Shown: positions 52,863 through 61,617, counted from the stretch's first letter. The stretch: 64,000 nt of DNA from DASXUG01 sp964620425 (GCA_964620425.1 CAZUGV010000004.1:62001-126000), one strand, 5' to 3'. Notes: generated by a model from the letters alone, not told the origin. Numbers and translations are program-made.

Positions 52863-54005
52863 ATGACTAAAACCTTAGAATTAGCCAAAGATTTGATTGC
52901 AAGGCAGTCAAACACGCCATTTGACGCTGGTTGCCAAGAGTTAATGATTTCTCGGCTTGAGCCACTCGGTTTCAAAGTTGAGCGTATGCGGTTTGGCGAG
53001 GTGGATAACTTCTTTGCGCGTCGAGGCACTACAAGCCCATTACTGGTATTTGCAGGGCATACCGATGTTGTGCCGACAGGGCCAGTAGATAAATGGCATA
53101 CCCCGCCTTTTGAGCCAACGATTAAAGAAGGCATGCTCTATGGACGTGGCGCTGCGGATATGAAAACCTCATGTGCCGCCTTTATTACCTCCATTGAGGA
53201 GTTTATTGCCGCGCATCCCAACCACACAGGGTCTATTGGTCTTCTCATTACCTCAGATGAGGAAGGCGTTGCGGTTGATGGTACGGTTAAAGTAGTTGAA
53301 GCCCTTAAAGCGCGAGGTGAGCTGATTGACTACTGCATTGTCGGAGAGCCAACCTCAAACAAGGTTGTTGGCGATATGATTAAGAATGGCCGCCGTGGCT
53401 CACTCTCTGGCAAATTAACGGTCAAGGGTGTGCAGGGCCACATTGCTTATCCACATCTCGTCAAAAACCCTATTCATATGGTGGCACCTGCGATTAAAGA
53501 CATGGTGGAAACCGTTTGGGATAAAGGCAACGAATATTTCCCCCCAACTAGCTGGCAAATCAGCAATATGAACGGCGGTACTGGCGCCACTAACGTTGTG
53601 CCAGGAGAAGTGGAAATTCTATTTAACTTCAGATATTGCCCAGTGGTGGATAATGCTGGCAGCACTGAAACTAATCTTAGGCAACGTGTGCACGCTATTT
53701 TAGATGCTCACAAACTTGATTACGACTTGGAATGGGAGCATTCTCAATCGTACATTACTCCACGTGGTAATTTAGTTGAGGCGATTAGCTCCGCTATTGA
53801 AGCAGCTTATGGCGTTACCCCTGAACTATCAACTACTGGCGGTACGTCGGATGGGCGCTTTATTGCTGACATTTGCAAGCAAGTGATAGAGTTTGGTCCG
53901 TTAAACGCTACCATACACAAACTCAACGAATGTGTTGCCGTGGCTGATATTGAGCCACTCAAAGACACCTATAAACTCACACTCGAAAAGCTATTACTCG
54001 CATGA
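52863..54005 (+). CDS. dapE: Succinyl-diaminopimelate desuccinylase
   Basis: A 380-residue M20 zinc peptidase-fold enzyme of lysine and meso-diaminopimelate synthesis. Metal ligands appear in FAGHTDVVPTG (near 66), GRGAADMKTSCAA (near 96), TSDEEG (near 133) with EPTSN, and the C-terminal His in GPLNATIHKLNECV. GGTSDGRFI is conserved. Product feeds peptidoglycan. Its stop overlaps prmB by four bases. Confidence 0.96.
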   Translation: MTKTLELAKDLIARQSNTPFDAGCQELMISRLEPLGFKVERMRFGEVDNFFARRGTTSPLLVFAGHTDVVPTGPVDKWHTPPFEPTIKEGMLYGRGAADMKTSCAAFITSIEEFIAAHPNHTGSIGLLITSDEEGVAVDGTVKVVEALKARGELIDYCIVGEPTSNKVVGDMIKNGRRGSLSGKLTVKGVQGHIAYPHLVKNPIHMVAPAIKDMVETVWDKGNEYFPPTSWQISNMNGGTGATNVVPGEVEILFNFRYCPVVDNAGSTETNLRQRVHAILDAHKLDYDLEWEHSQSYITPRGNLVEAISSAIEAAYGVTPELSTTGGTSDGRFIADICKQVIEFGPLNATIHKLNECVAVADIEPLKDTYKLTLEKLLLA

Positions 54006-54922
54006 TTCACTATCCACGTTTGCACGAAGAAATTTTCACCCTGCGCGATTGGTTACGCTTTACCGTAAGCCGCTTTGAAGAATCTGACATATTTTTTGGT
54101 CACGGCACCGATAACGCCTACGATGAAGCAGTATGGTTGCTGATGAGTGCGCTGCATTTACCGCTCGACACCCTCGACAATTTCTTGGATGCACGTATTA
54201 CTGAATCTGAACGCAAACACCTCGCGCAGCTTATTCAGCGACGTATTGTTGATCGTACACCCACCGCTTACTTGGTTAAAGAAGCTTGGCTGAAAGGCTT
54301 TAAGTTTTATGTGGATGAGCGCGTCATTGTGCCACGTTCATTTATTGCCGAACTGCTTGAAAATGGTTTATCCCCTTGGATTGAATATCCAGAAATGGTA
54401 TCAAGTGCGGCCGATATATGCACTGGTAGTGGATGCTTAGGTGTATTGTTGGCGAACGCTTTTCCCAATGCAGCGATTGATGTGATTGATATTTCGCAAG
54501 ATGCGATAGATGTAGCAAATATCAATATCGCCAACTATGGCTTGCAAGACCAAGTGCAAGCCATTCAGTCGGACATGTTTACTGCGCTTAAAGGTAATCA
54601 ATATGATGTCATTATTAGCAACCCACCTTATGTTGATGCTCCCTCAATGGCAACACTACCCAAAGAGTATCGCAACGAGCCGCAAATCGCCTTGGGTAGT
54701 GGTGAGGCTGGTTTAGACCACACGCACACACTTTTGCGTGAGGCGGCGAATTACCTCAATGATGGTGGTTTGTTGGTGGTTGAAATTGGGCATAACCGTA
54801 ATGCTTTAATTGAAGCATATCCACACCTGCAGTTTGTGTGGTTAGAAGTGGAGTCTGGTGATGAGTTTGTATTTTTACTTTCAAAAGAGCAACTAATAGC
54901 AAATAAAATCGCTACTCAATAA
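54002..54922 (+). CDS. prmB: Ribosomal protein L3 glutamine methyltransferase PrmB
   Basis: A 306-residue SAM-dependent methyltransferase of the HemK family. ADICTGSGCLGVLLA binds SAM (near 138) and ISNPPYVDAPSM is the catalytic NPPY motif near 201; LPKEYRNEPQIALGSGEAGLD follows. It methylates glutamine 150 of L3 in E. coli. The N-terminal helical region (GTDNAYDEAVWLL) tells PrmB from PrmC. Overlap ATGA with dapE. Confidence 0.94.
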   Translation: MIHYPRLHEEIFTLRDWLRFTVSRFEESDIFFGHGTDNAYDEAVWLLMSALHLPLDTLDNFLDARITESERKHLAQLIQRRIVDRTPTAYLVKEAWLKGFKFYVDERVIVPRSFIAELLENGLSPWIEYPEMVSSAADICTGSGCLGVLLANAFPNAAIDVIDISQDAIDVANINIANYGLQDQVQAIQSDMFTALKGNQYDVIISNPPYVDAPSMATLPKEYRNEPQIALGSGEAGLDHTHTLLREAANYLNDGGLLVVEIGHNRNALIEAYPHLQFVWLEVESGDEFVFLLSKEQLIANKIATQ

Positions 54923-54950
54923 GTATTTAAAAATTGCAATTATCACCATT

Positions 54951-55670
54951 GTGTCAACCAAATCAAAACTCAAAGTAACGCAGCACACACTTATTGCATC
55001 GTTAAGCTTTTGTATTCTTACTTGTTTAGCTTTTGAGTTGGAACCACAAGACCTATTAGATGCTATTAAGCAATATGGTGAATCTGCTAATCAACGTTTG
55101 CAAAAGTGGGTCGATTTACTCAATCAAAATAAGCAACTCGACGAACTTGAAAAGCTCAATAAGGTGAACCGATTCTTTAACCAAATTCCCTATATGACAG
55201 ATACCGAGCATTGGGGCAGTGATGATTACTGGGCAACGCCAGTCCAACTATTAGCAAGCAACGCTGGCGATTGCGAAGATTATGCGATTGCAAAATATAT
55301 GTCATTGGTTAAGCTGGGCGTAAAGGAAGAAAAATTAAGGATTACCTATGTGAAAGCCGCTGGTCGCAATCAACTTAATATGCGAGCATTGCTGACGGGT
55401 AAAGCCCCGGCAAATACCAGCCTTGGTTTGAGTAGTGACGAAGCGCATATGGTGCTCAGTTATTACGCTAACCCCAATGCCGAGCCTTTAATTTTAGATA
55501 ATCTTAAAGAAAATATTATGTCAGCATCGCAACGTAGCGATTTAACTCCCGTTTATAGTTTTAGTGGCGACAGCGTTTGGTTAATCAATCAATGGAGCGG
55601 AAAAGAAGCATTGGTGGGTGGTTCAGAAAAATTAGAGCGCTGGGCAAAATTAAAAAGGCAGTTAAGGTAG
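54951..55670 (+). CDS. LapG-like periplasmic cysteine protease (BTLCP, DUF920)
   Basis: A 239-residue transglutaminase-like protease with an N-terminal signal segment (about 12-28). The catalytic triad is visible as C108 in NAGDCEDYAIAKY, H166 in SSDEAHMVLSYY and D183 in LILDNL. LapG cuts large surface adhesins at the N-terminus when c-di-GMP is low, under LapD control. No lapD or giant adhesin gene is near, so partners must be elsewhere or the target differs. Start is GTG at 54951; WxxxxN-type motif HWGSDDYWATP is typical of the family. Confidence 0.85.
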   Translation: MSTKSKLKVTQHTLIASLSFCILTCLAFELEPQDLLDAIKQYGESANQRLQKWVDLLNQNKQLDELEKLNKVNRFFNQIPYMTDTEHWGSDDYWATPVQLLASNAGDCEDYAIAKYMSLVKLGVKEEKLRITYVKAAGRNQLNMRALLTGKAPANTSLGLSSDEAHMVLSYYANPNAEPLILDNLKENIMSASQRSDLTPVYSFSGDSVWLINQWSGKEALVGGSEKLERWAKLKRQLR

Positions 55671-55696
55671 CGCCCAGTATAAAAAAGGACTGAAAG

Positions 55697-55996
55697 TTAA
55701 TCTAAAGTATCTTTAACGCAGTTTCTTATCAAGGTTGGAGTTAACTCTTCAGATAGTTCTATGGTTTTTAAATCTGCGCCAACTTTTTTGGTAATGCGAT
55801 ACTTAAAGCCATCCGCCGTTTTTGATGATGATTTGGTCGATAGAGTGCCTTCAAAATAAGCCTCAAGTTTGCGCAACTCTTCTTGAGAGAGCGCATTGGT
55901 TGAGATTTCACCTTTGCTTTTAAGGTGCGAGCCTGGGAGGCCAAACCCTCCCAATCCGCCAATACGTTCCACGCTCAATTGAACATCATTCGACAT
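55697..55996 (-). CDS. Emfourin-type protease inhibitor (protealysin inhibitor)
   Basis: A 99-residue cytosolic protein starting MSNDVQLSVERIGGLGGFG, with ALSQEELRKLEAYF in the middle, the pattern of emfourin, the slow-binding inhibitor encoded beside protealysin-like M4 proteases. I chose ATG 55996, 32 bases after the protease stop, because the longer frame from 56125 overlaps the protease gene and adds a hydrophobic stretch. Emfourin blocks its own protease; the pair order (protease then inhibitor) matches known operons. Family call rests on short motifs plus context. Confidence 0.72.
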   Translation of the reverse strand: MSNDVQLSVERIGGLGGFGLPGSHLKSKGEISTNALSQEELRKLEAYFEGTLSTKSSSKTADGFKYRITKKVGADLKTIELSEELTPTLIRNCVKDTLD

Positions 55997-56027
55997 ATTT
56001 TTAGATACGCCCTCAATAGCAAAAAAG

Positions 56028-57056
56028 TTATAGTCCGACCTGTTTCCAAGCATTATCCACAGCAGCAGCAACACTAGGATTAGCCGCATACATTTTAAGA
56101 GCCAACTTACGCGTGCGATTTGCAAAATCCTTCATTTTCATGTTTGGACTAGGTCTACCTTGCATAGCACCATACCATATTTGACCAACCTTTTCCCAGC
56201 TTTTCCCACCAACAGATTTGCATGCTAAGCAGAAAGCTAGATTTGGTGGCCCACTTGTATAATGGGGATCCATCCCAGGAGTGAGTTCTGAGTAGTGAAC
56301 GGGTTGAGGTGCCAATGCATGTACATCCGCTGGGTTTGCCATATTTCTCAAGCAAGTATAACCCTTGGAAATGGACACTGCCCCCATAATTTCATGCCCA
56401 ATTAACCAATCTGCCTGAAATACATCTTGTTTGGCCTGCCATTGGCGAAACATAGTACCAAAACAATCAGAAAGACTCTCATTGAGGCCGCCAGCATCTC
56501 CTGAGTATTTTAATTGCAAAGTATGTTGCGTCACGCCATGGGTCAACTCGTGACCTACTACATCATTTCCCAGTGTAAAGTCAGTGAAAATTTTATTGTC
56601 ACCATCACCATAGATCATTTGTGAGCCATTCCACATCGCGTTATTGTAATCAACGCCAAAGTGCACCGACGACATCATCGTCATTCCTGCATCATTAATG
56701 GAATTTCTACCAAAGACTTTTTTATAAAACTCAGCAACTGATTTTGTCAGTTTGTATGTGCGTGTAACTGTTGTGTCCCTTGTTCTTAGAGGGTTTGAGG
56801 CAGGTGTGCCAGGCAAAGCTTGCAGATTTTTACAATCGTATACCGTTACTGCAGGTGCAACTGACAACCCAGAGCTTAGGGATGGACTCAAACTCATTGT
56901 TTTTGTAAAGGCTTGTGTACTTATACGTAACTTACGAAGCTCCTTAGTTATTTTGATGTTGCTGGTAGCGTTATGACGAATCTCGTCAGAGAGCTCTTTA
57001 TCCTTAGAAAGTTTTTCTAAAACATCGTTGGGAATAATAAAGCAACTGCAAGTCAT
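56028..57056 (-). CDS. M4 (thermolysin-family) metalloprotease, protealysin-like
   Basis: A 342-residue zinc protease. Zinc ligands are HELTH (His169 and His173) and Glu193 in GGLNESLSD; active-site features MWNGSQMIYGDGD and the C-terminal HYTSGPPNLAFCLAC are present. There is no signal peptide, and a short propeptide with CSCFIIPNDVLEKLSKD near the start matches the protealysin group. Start ATG 57056 has a strong RBS (AAGGAGA at spacing 6); the frame upstream to 57152 is spurious. The protease-inhibitor pair is set between a LapG-like gene and recO. Confidence 0.9.
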   Translation of the reverse strand: MTCSCFIIPNDVLEKLSKDKELSDEIRHNATSNIKITKELRKLRISTQAFTKTMSLSPSLSSGLSVAPAVTVYDCKNLQALPGTPASNPLRTRDTTVTRTYKLTKSVAEFYKKVFGRNSINDAGMTMMSSVHFGVDYNNAMWNGSQMIYGDGDNKIFTDFTLGNDVVGHELTHGVTQHTLQLKYSGDAGGLNESLSDCFGTMFRQWQAKQDVFQADWLIGHEIMGAVSISKGYTCLRNMANPADVHALAPQPVHYSELTPGMDPHYTSGPPNLAFCLACKSVGGKSWEKVGQIWYGAMQGRPSPNMKMKDFANRTRKLALKMYAANPSVAAAVDNAWKQVGL

Positions 57057-57346
57057 ATTTATCTCCTTTACAAAGTCTGGCAGAAAAGATGCCAGCGGTT
57101 CATCAAAATTCAATATGGACTTTATTATTATATCCATAAAATAATTTGGCAAGCTAATTTGTTTAGAAGGCTATATTTTTTTGGTGGTGGTCGGTGACTT
57201 AATGTGAGTGAGAATTGCGAAGATTGCGCTTAATTTCGAGTATTTAGAAAGTAGCGCTTGTCTAAGGGTGGCGCGTATCAATCTTAATCCATGTAATTGT
57301 TTGGCTTAATCAGTTAAAATGCTTGGGTCTTTTGATATAAATTTTT

Positions 57347-58102
57347 ATGTCTGCACAAACCACTTCACGCTCTGAAAGCACGACCAAATCCAACCAGCCC
57401 GTGTACGTGCTGCATACTTATCCGTTTAAAGAAACCAGCTTGTTGGTGGAAATGTTTACGGCGGAGTTTGGGCGTGTGGTGGCGGTGGCTAAAGGTGCGC
57501 GTAGACCACGTTCTGCTATGCGCGGGATGTTGCAATCTTTTCAGTCATTGATGGGCGCGTGGTCTGGCAAGGCAGAGCTAAAAACCTTGCACAGCCTTGA
57601 TTGGCACGCAGGGCTGTTATTGTTGCAAGGCGAGGCCTTGATGTGCGGGTTTTATCTCAACGAGCTATTGTTGCGTTTATTGCCACGTGAAGACCCGCAT
57701 GAAGCATTGTTTGCGTATTATGCTTTGACGCTCAAAACACTCTCGCAAAGCACTGAATACGCCACCACATTACGCAGATTTGAGTTGAAAATGTTACAAG
57801 AATTAGGCTATGCCGTACCTTTGTTGCATGATGCAAACGGGCAGCCCATTCAGCCTGAGTTAAGCTATGTGTACTTGGTGGAAGTTGGCGCAGTGCCAGC
57901 TAACCAGCGTGGTGTGCCGAGTGGTAGGTATAGTGGCATACAATTGCATGGTAAAACTCTAGTTGATATGGCAAATGATGACTATGATGACCCAAAAACC
58001 AAACTGCAAAGCAAGCAACTGATGCGCATGTTGTTATCGCACTATTTAGGTGATAAACCCTTACATACTCGACAACTATTGATGGATTTACAAGATTTAT
58101 GA
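57347..58102 (+). CDS. recO: DNA repair protein RecO
   Basis: A 251-residue recombination mediator that loads RecA at gaps with RecR and anneals ssDNA. The N-terminal OB fold is seen in YVLHTYPFKETSLLVEMFTAEFGRVVAVAKGARRPRSAM, followed by the helical domain (LYLNELLLRLLPREDPHEALF near 110) and the RecO C-terminal part. A short extra N-terminus (about 17 residues, Ser/Thr-rich) precedes it. Its stop overlaps pdxJ (ATGA). Upstream genes rnc-era, common elsewhere, are absent. Confidence 0.94.
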   Translation: MSAQTTSRSESTTKSNQPVYVLHTYPFKETSLLVEMFTAEFGRVVAVAKGARRPRSAMRGMLQSFQSLMGAWSGKAELKTLHSLDWHAGLLLLQGEALMCGFYLNELLLRLLPREDPHEALFAYYALTLKTLSQSTEYATTLRRFELKMLQELGYAVPLLHDANGQPIQPELSYVYLVEVGAVPANQRGVPSGRYSGIQLHGKTLVDMANDDYDDPKTKLQSKQLMRMLLSHYLGDKPLHTRQLLMDLQDL

Positions 58103-58836
58103 CAAACAAAACGAGCATAAAATTAGGCGTGAATGTTGACCATATTGCCACTTTGCGCCAAGCACGCGGCACGATTTACCCAAGTGTCGTGCAAGCGGCT
58201 TTACGGGCTGAAGAAGCAGGCGCGGATAGCATTACCATCCATTTGCGTGAAGATAGACGCCATATTCAGGATGCAGATGTTTACGCACTGCGCCCTTTGC
58301 TGCAAACCAAAATGAATTTAGAGATGGCGGTGACAGAAGAAATGGTCGGCATCGCACTCAAAGTGCGTCCGCAAGATGTTTGCTTAGTGCCAGAACGCCG
58401 CGAAGAGCGCACCACTGAAGGCGGTTTAGACGTGCTGGGCAATATGGATAGAATTGCCGAAGTCTGCGACCAATTGGCGGATGCGGGTATTCGTGTTTCT
58501 TTATTTATTGCGCCTGATATTGCGCAGATTGATGCGGCGCAGCAAGTGGGTGCGCCTGTCATTGAAATTCACACAGGTAAATTTGCAGATACTGAAGGTT
58601 CGGTACAAAGCCACGAGCTAGCGCGTATTCAAAAAGCTGTCGCGCATGCGCATGAAATCGGCTTGGTGGTGAACGCAGGGCATGGTTTGAATATTCATAA
58701 TGTACATGCAATTGCGGCGATTCCGCATATCGAAGAGTTGAATATTGGCCATGCGATTGTGGCGCATGCCGTGTTTGTAGGCTGGGAATATGCCGTGCGC
58801 GAAATGAAAGCGCTGATGGTGCAGGCAGCGGCATGA
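58099..58836 (+). CDS. pdxJ: Pyridoxine 5'-phosphate synthase
   Basis: A 245-residue TIM barrel that closes the pyridoxine ring from DXP and amino-acetone phosphate. LGVNVDHIATLRQARGT (9-25), HLREDRRHIQDAD near 50, CLVPERREERTTEGGLDV and the C-terminal NIGHAIVAHAVFVGWEYAVREM are family blocks. It uses products of the pathway of SerC. Overlaps acpS by four bases. Confidence 0.97.
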   Translation: MTNKTSIKLGVNVDHIATLRQARGTIYPSVVQAALRAEEAGADSITIHLREDRRHIQDADVYALRPLLQTKMNLEMAVTEEMVGIALKVRPQDVCLVPERREERTTEGGLDVLGNMDRIAEVCDQLADAGIRVSLFIAPDIAQIDAAQQVGAPVIEIHTGKFADTEGSVQSHELARIQKAVAHAHEIGLVVNAGHGLNIHNVHAIAAIPHIEELNIGHAIVAHAVFVGWEYAVREMKALMVQAAA

Positions 58837-59210
58837 TTTACGGCATAGGTACAGATATTGTAGAAGTAGCACGGATTGCGGAATCGCTAGAGCGTTTTGG
58901 CTATGCGTTTGCCGAACGCATTTTAAGCAAGCATGAAATGCAAGAGTTTGTGCAATCGCACATTCAGGCGCGTTTTTTAGCCAAGCGTTTTGCGGCAAAA
59001 GAGGCGTTTTCTAAAGCACTCGGCACAGGCTTGCGTGCGCCAGCGACATTTGCCAATATTGGCGTAGCGCATGATGACTTAGGTAAGCCAGTGTTGGATT
59101 TAGCGCCTGAGTTGCAAGCATTGCTAGATGCTAAAAACATTCGCGCAGCGCATATCTCGATTAGCGATGAAAAATCACTCGCCGCTGCTTTTGTGGTGCT
59201 CGAAACTTAA
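58833..59210 (+). CDS. acpS: Holo-[acyl-carrier-protein] synthase
   Basis: A 125-residue phosphopantetheinyl transferase that turns apo-ACP into holo-ACP. MIYGIGTDIVEVARIAESLERFG has the metal-binding Asp8, and FLAKRFAAKEAFSKALGTG holds the second ligand Glu. Alpha-helix end HISISDEKSLAAAFVVLE is typical. Overlaps pdxJ by four bases and is followed at once by tcdA. Confidence 0.96.
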   Translation: MIYGIGTDIVEVARIAESLERFGYAFAERILSKHEMQEFVQSHIQARFLAKRFAAKEAFSKALGTGLRAPATFANIGVAHDDLGKPVLDLAPELQALLDAKNIRAAHISISDEKSLAAAFVVLET

Positions 59211-59990
59211 ATGCAAATAGACGCACCTGATTATCAGCGCCGCTTTGGAGGCGTGAGTCGGTTATATGGCGAAACAGGCTTGGCGAAATTGCAAACCATG
59301 CATTTATGCGTGATAGGCATAGGCGGAGTTGGCTCGTGGGCGGCTGAAGCCTTGGCGCGCAATGCGGTGGGCAACATTACGTTGATTGACTTGGATAATA
59401 TTGCAGAATCGAACGTGAATCGGCAATTGCATGCCGTAGATGGCGCGTTTGGCAAAGCCAAAGTGACTGCGATGCGTGAGCGGATTTTGAGCATTAACCC
59501 TGCTTGCCAAGTCTCTGAAATAGAAGAGTTTATCACCGTAGAGAATATTCAAGCATTACTCAATTTTCCTGTAGATGGCATTGTAGATTGTATCGACGAT
59601 GCCTATGCAAAAGCGGCGCTGGCGGCTTACTGTAAAGAGAAGAAAATCCCCTTGGTGGTCACAGGTGGCGCAGGTGGGCGATTAGATGCTACGCAAATAA
59701 AAACAGCGGATTTAGCCAATGTAAATGGGGATAAGTTGTTGGCTAAAGTGCGTAATCTATTGCGTAAAAACTATGGCTTTGCTAAAGGTAAAGACGGCCT
59801 TCAACAAAAACAAACAAAGATGCATGTGCTTTGCGTGTATTCTGATGAACCCATTAAAAAGCCAAAAACAAGCTGTGAGATAGATGCTGGCCTAACAGGT
59901 TTACATTGCGCAGGTTACGGCTCAAGCGTCTGCGTGACAGCCCCATTCGGCTTTGCAGCGGCGGGTTTTTTGCTCAATCAACTATTGTAA
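59211..59990 (+). CDS. tcdA: tRNA threonylcarbamoyladenosine dehydratase TcdA
   Basis: A 259-residue E1-like (ThiF/MoeB fold) ATPase that cyclises t6A37 in tRNA to ct6A. RRFGGVSRLYGETGL, CVIGIGGVGSWAAEALARN (ATP site near 30-48), IDLDNIAESNVNRQLHA, the IDDAYAKAALAAYC region and the closing SSVCVTAPFGFAAA are typical. It directly follows the acpS stop (TAA, then ATG). A tcsA-like cysteine desulfurase partner (CsdA) is not here. Confidence 0.92.
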   Translation: MQIDAPDYQRRFGGVSRLYGETGLAKLQTMHLCVIGIGGVGSWAAEALARNAVGNITLIDLDNIAESNVNRQLHAVDGAFGKAKVTAMRERILSINPACQVSEIEEFITVENIQALLNFPVDGIVDCIDDAYAKAALAAYCKEKKIPLVVTGGAGGRLDATQIKTADLANVNGDKLLAKVRNLLRKNYGFAKGKDGLQQKQTKMHVLCVYSDEPIKKPKTSCEIDAGLTGLHCAGYGSSVCVTAPFGFAAAGFLLNQLL

Positions 59991-60005
59991 AATTTAGCCT
60001 AAATT

Positions 60006-60059
60006 CTTATTGGTATTGAGAAAGCGCTTGCGCACTTAAGCACTTCAACTCACAATAAG
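60006..60059 (+). repeat. Imperfect hairpin before the 3-methyladenine glycosylase gene
   Basis: CTTATTGGTATTGAGAAAGC pairs imperfectly with the segment GCACTTCAACTCACAATAAG; outermost CTTATTG and CAATAAG are exact. It fills the 71-base gap between tcdA and the glycosylase gene. Possibly the tcdA terminator or a leader structure; no T-run. Confidence 0.45.
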
Positions 60060-60061
60060 GC

Positions 60062-60691
60062 ATGTCAAATACACTTTTATATCAGTCTGCCAGCCAGCAT
60101 CTATATGCGCAAGATGCAGACTGGGCGCGCCTTATCGCCGAAGTTGGTGAATGTAAATTAGCACTTGAGTTGCATCGTGAACCCTATGAATCTTTAGTCA
60201 GAGCAATCGCCTATCAGCAACTCAATAGACGTGCAGCTGAAACCATACTTGGGCGATTTTTAGCCTTATTTCCAGAAGATCAATTTCCTACTCCAGCGCA
60301 AGTGTTAGCAACCGACCATGTCGCCATGCGTGCCTGTGGTTTTTCAGCAAGTAAAGTGATCACCATACGAGAAATTGCCATGAACACCCAAACAGGCATA
60401 GTGCCCACACTTGCAGAGGCGCATCGTATGGAAAACTTAGCCTTGATTGAGCGCTTGGTGCAATTGCGAGGAATAGGGCGTTGGACAGTAGAAATGTTTT
60501 TGATTTTTACGCTTGGGCGTATGGATATTCTGCCTGTTGGCGATTTTGGCGTTCGTGAGGGCTACAAGGTGCTAAAGTCACTATCAGAACAGCCAACACC
60601 CAAGGTATTAGACCAAATTGGTCAGGCATGGGCACCTTATAGAAGCGTAGCCACATGGTATTTATGGCAAGCGGTTAGTTTGTATAAATAG
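60062..60691 (+). CDS. DNA-3-methyladenine glycosylase II (AlkA-like)
   Basis: A 209-residue HhH-GPD base-excision glycosylase that removes alkylated bases. IAYQQLNRRAAETI is an early helix, the HhH is LRGIGRWTVEMF (135-146) and the catalytic Asp161 lies in LPVGDFGVREGY. It lacks the N-terminal domain of E. coli AlkA, so it is like the shorter MAG-type enzymes. Alone between the tcdA unit and an unrelated small gene. Confidence 0.88.
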   Translation: MSNTLLYQSASQHLYAQDADWARLIAEVGECKLALELHREPYESLVRAIAYQQLNRRAAETILGRFLALFPEDQFPTPAQVLATDHVAMRACGFSASKVITIREIAMNTQTGIVPTLAEAHRMENLALIERLVQLRGIGRWTVEMFLIFTLGRMDILPVGDFGVREGYKVLKSLSEQPTPKVLDQIGQAWAPYRSVATWYLWQAVSLYK

Positions 60692-60780
60692 GGATTGCTG
60701 AAAAATGCATGATAGGTCTCAAGAAAAAAATAGATAAATATTATCTAAGCAAGCGACGGTTTTGTTCGCCCTAACGCGTT

Positions 60781-60830
60781 TAATGAAAACACCACCACTT
60801 AATTCAAGCGATTGATGGCGGTTTTCATTA
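60781..60830 (+). promoter_or_regulatory. Leader hairpin upstream of the 118-residue secreted protein
   Basis: TAATGAAAAC (60781-60790) is exactly complementary to GTTTTCATTA (60821-60830); inner parts pair less well. The right arm ends four bases before the AAGGAGC ribosome binding site, so it could change access to the start or mRNA stability. Confidence 0.5.
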
Positions 60831-60844
60831 CTTAAGGAGCGAAC

Positions 60845-61201
60845 ATGAAAAGTTTTATATTAGCAACATTGGCTGGCGTATTGGCTGTTTCTCTCATTTC
60901 TACGGCAGTTGCAGACGATACCCCCAGCGACAAGTCAGTGGCTAGTCCTCACATCAATAAGCATCAACGTCATCAAGCTGCACGTATTGCTGAAGGGGTA
61001 AAATCAGGCGAATTGACTAGGCGTGAAAGAAGAGAGCTAACGCAAGAGCAACGTGAAATTCGTCGTCAAGAGCGCCAATATAAGTCTGATGGAAAATTCA
61101 CCCAAGCAGAGCGAAAAGATATACGGGATGATCAACGTGACGCTAGCAGAGAGATTCGCGAAGAAAAAAATGATGAGCAAAATCGTCCTAGAGCTGATTA
61201 A
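60845..61201 (+). CDS. Secreted highly charged helical protein, unknown function
   Basis: A 118-residue protein with a signal peptide (about 1-23, ending AVADD) and a mature part of very high charge: KHQRHQAARIAEGVKSGELT and RRERRELTQEQREIRRQERQ, then DGKFTQAERKDIRDDQRDA. This looks like two weak calcium-EF-hand-like or helix-turn-helix repeats (SGELT.RE..EL..EQ, DGKFTQAER..I..DQ), a pattern seen in small periplasmic proteins of Proteobacteria. No function is known to me. RBS AAGGAGC is strong. It is probably periplasmic. Confidence 0.7.
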   Translation: MKSFILATLAGVLAVSLISTAVADDTPSDKSVASPHINKHQRHQAARIAEGVKSGELTRRERRELTQEQREIRRQERQYKSDGKFTQAERKDIRDDQRDASREIREEKNDEQNRPRAD

Positions 61202-61236
61202 CGCGTTCTCAATGCCTACATTTTTGTAGCTGGTAG

Positions 61237-61261
61237 GGCAATCACTTAAATTGTGATTGCC
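61237..61261. terminator. Convergent-gap hairpin
   Basis: GGCAATCAC-TTAAATT-GTGATTGCC, perfect 9-bp stem, between the secreted protein gene (plus) and rnfH (minus). No long T-run in either direction, so efficiency is uncertain. Confidence 0.55.
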
Positions 61262-61278
61262 TAGCCGATCTTCCTTCA

Positions 61279-61599
61279 CTATTCAGCTTCAGCATCCCCG
61301 CCACCTTTACGCATCACTTTGCCTTCAGCCGCACGTTGGCGTCTTACTTCTTTAGGGTCTGCAATTAGCGGGCGATAAATCTCCACGCGGTCTAAGTGGC
61401 GTAAAGGCGTATCTAATTTAGTCAGTTTGCCAAAAACCCCAATTTTGTTGATGCTCAAATCAATCTCAGGAAACTGTTTAAGCACACCAGAAGCGATGAT
61501 TGCAGCTTCTGCCGTCACGCCCTCGTTCACTTTCACAGGGATAATGACTTGTTTATTAGGCAACGCATAGGCAACTTCAACCATTAAATCTTGTGTCAT
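61279..61599 (-). CDS. RnfH family ubiquitin-fold protein
   Basis: A 106-residue UPF0125 (RnfH) protein of the beta-grasp fold: MVEVAYALPNKQVIIPVKV, VFGKLTKLDTPLRHLDRVEIYRPLIADPKEVRRQRA. The role is unclear; it is nearly always the partner gene of ratA. Here it follows ratA by 18 bases on the minus strand. A charged C-terminal tail (GKVMRKGGGDAEAE) is typical. Confidence 0.92.
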   Translation of the reverse strand: MTQDLMVEVAYALPNKQVIIPVKVNEGVTAEAAIIASGVLKQFPEIDLSINKIGVFGKLTKLDTPLRHLDRVEIYRPLIADPKEVRRQRAAEGKVMRKGGGDAEAE

Positions 61600-61617
61600 C
61601 GTGATGTATTCTTTCTC

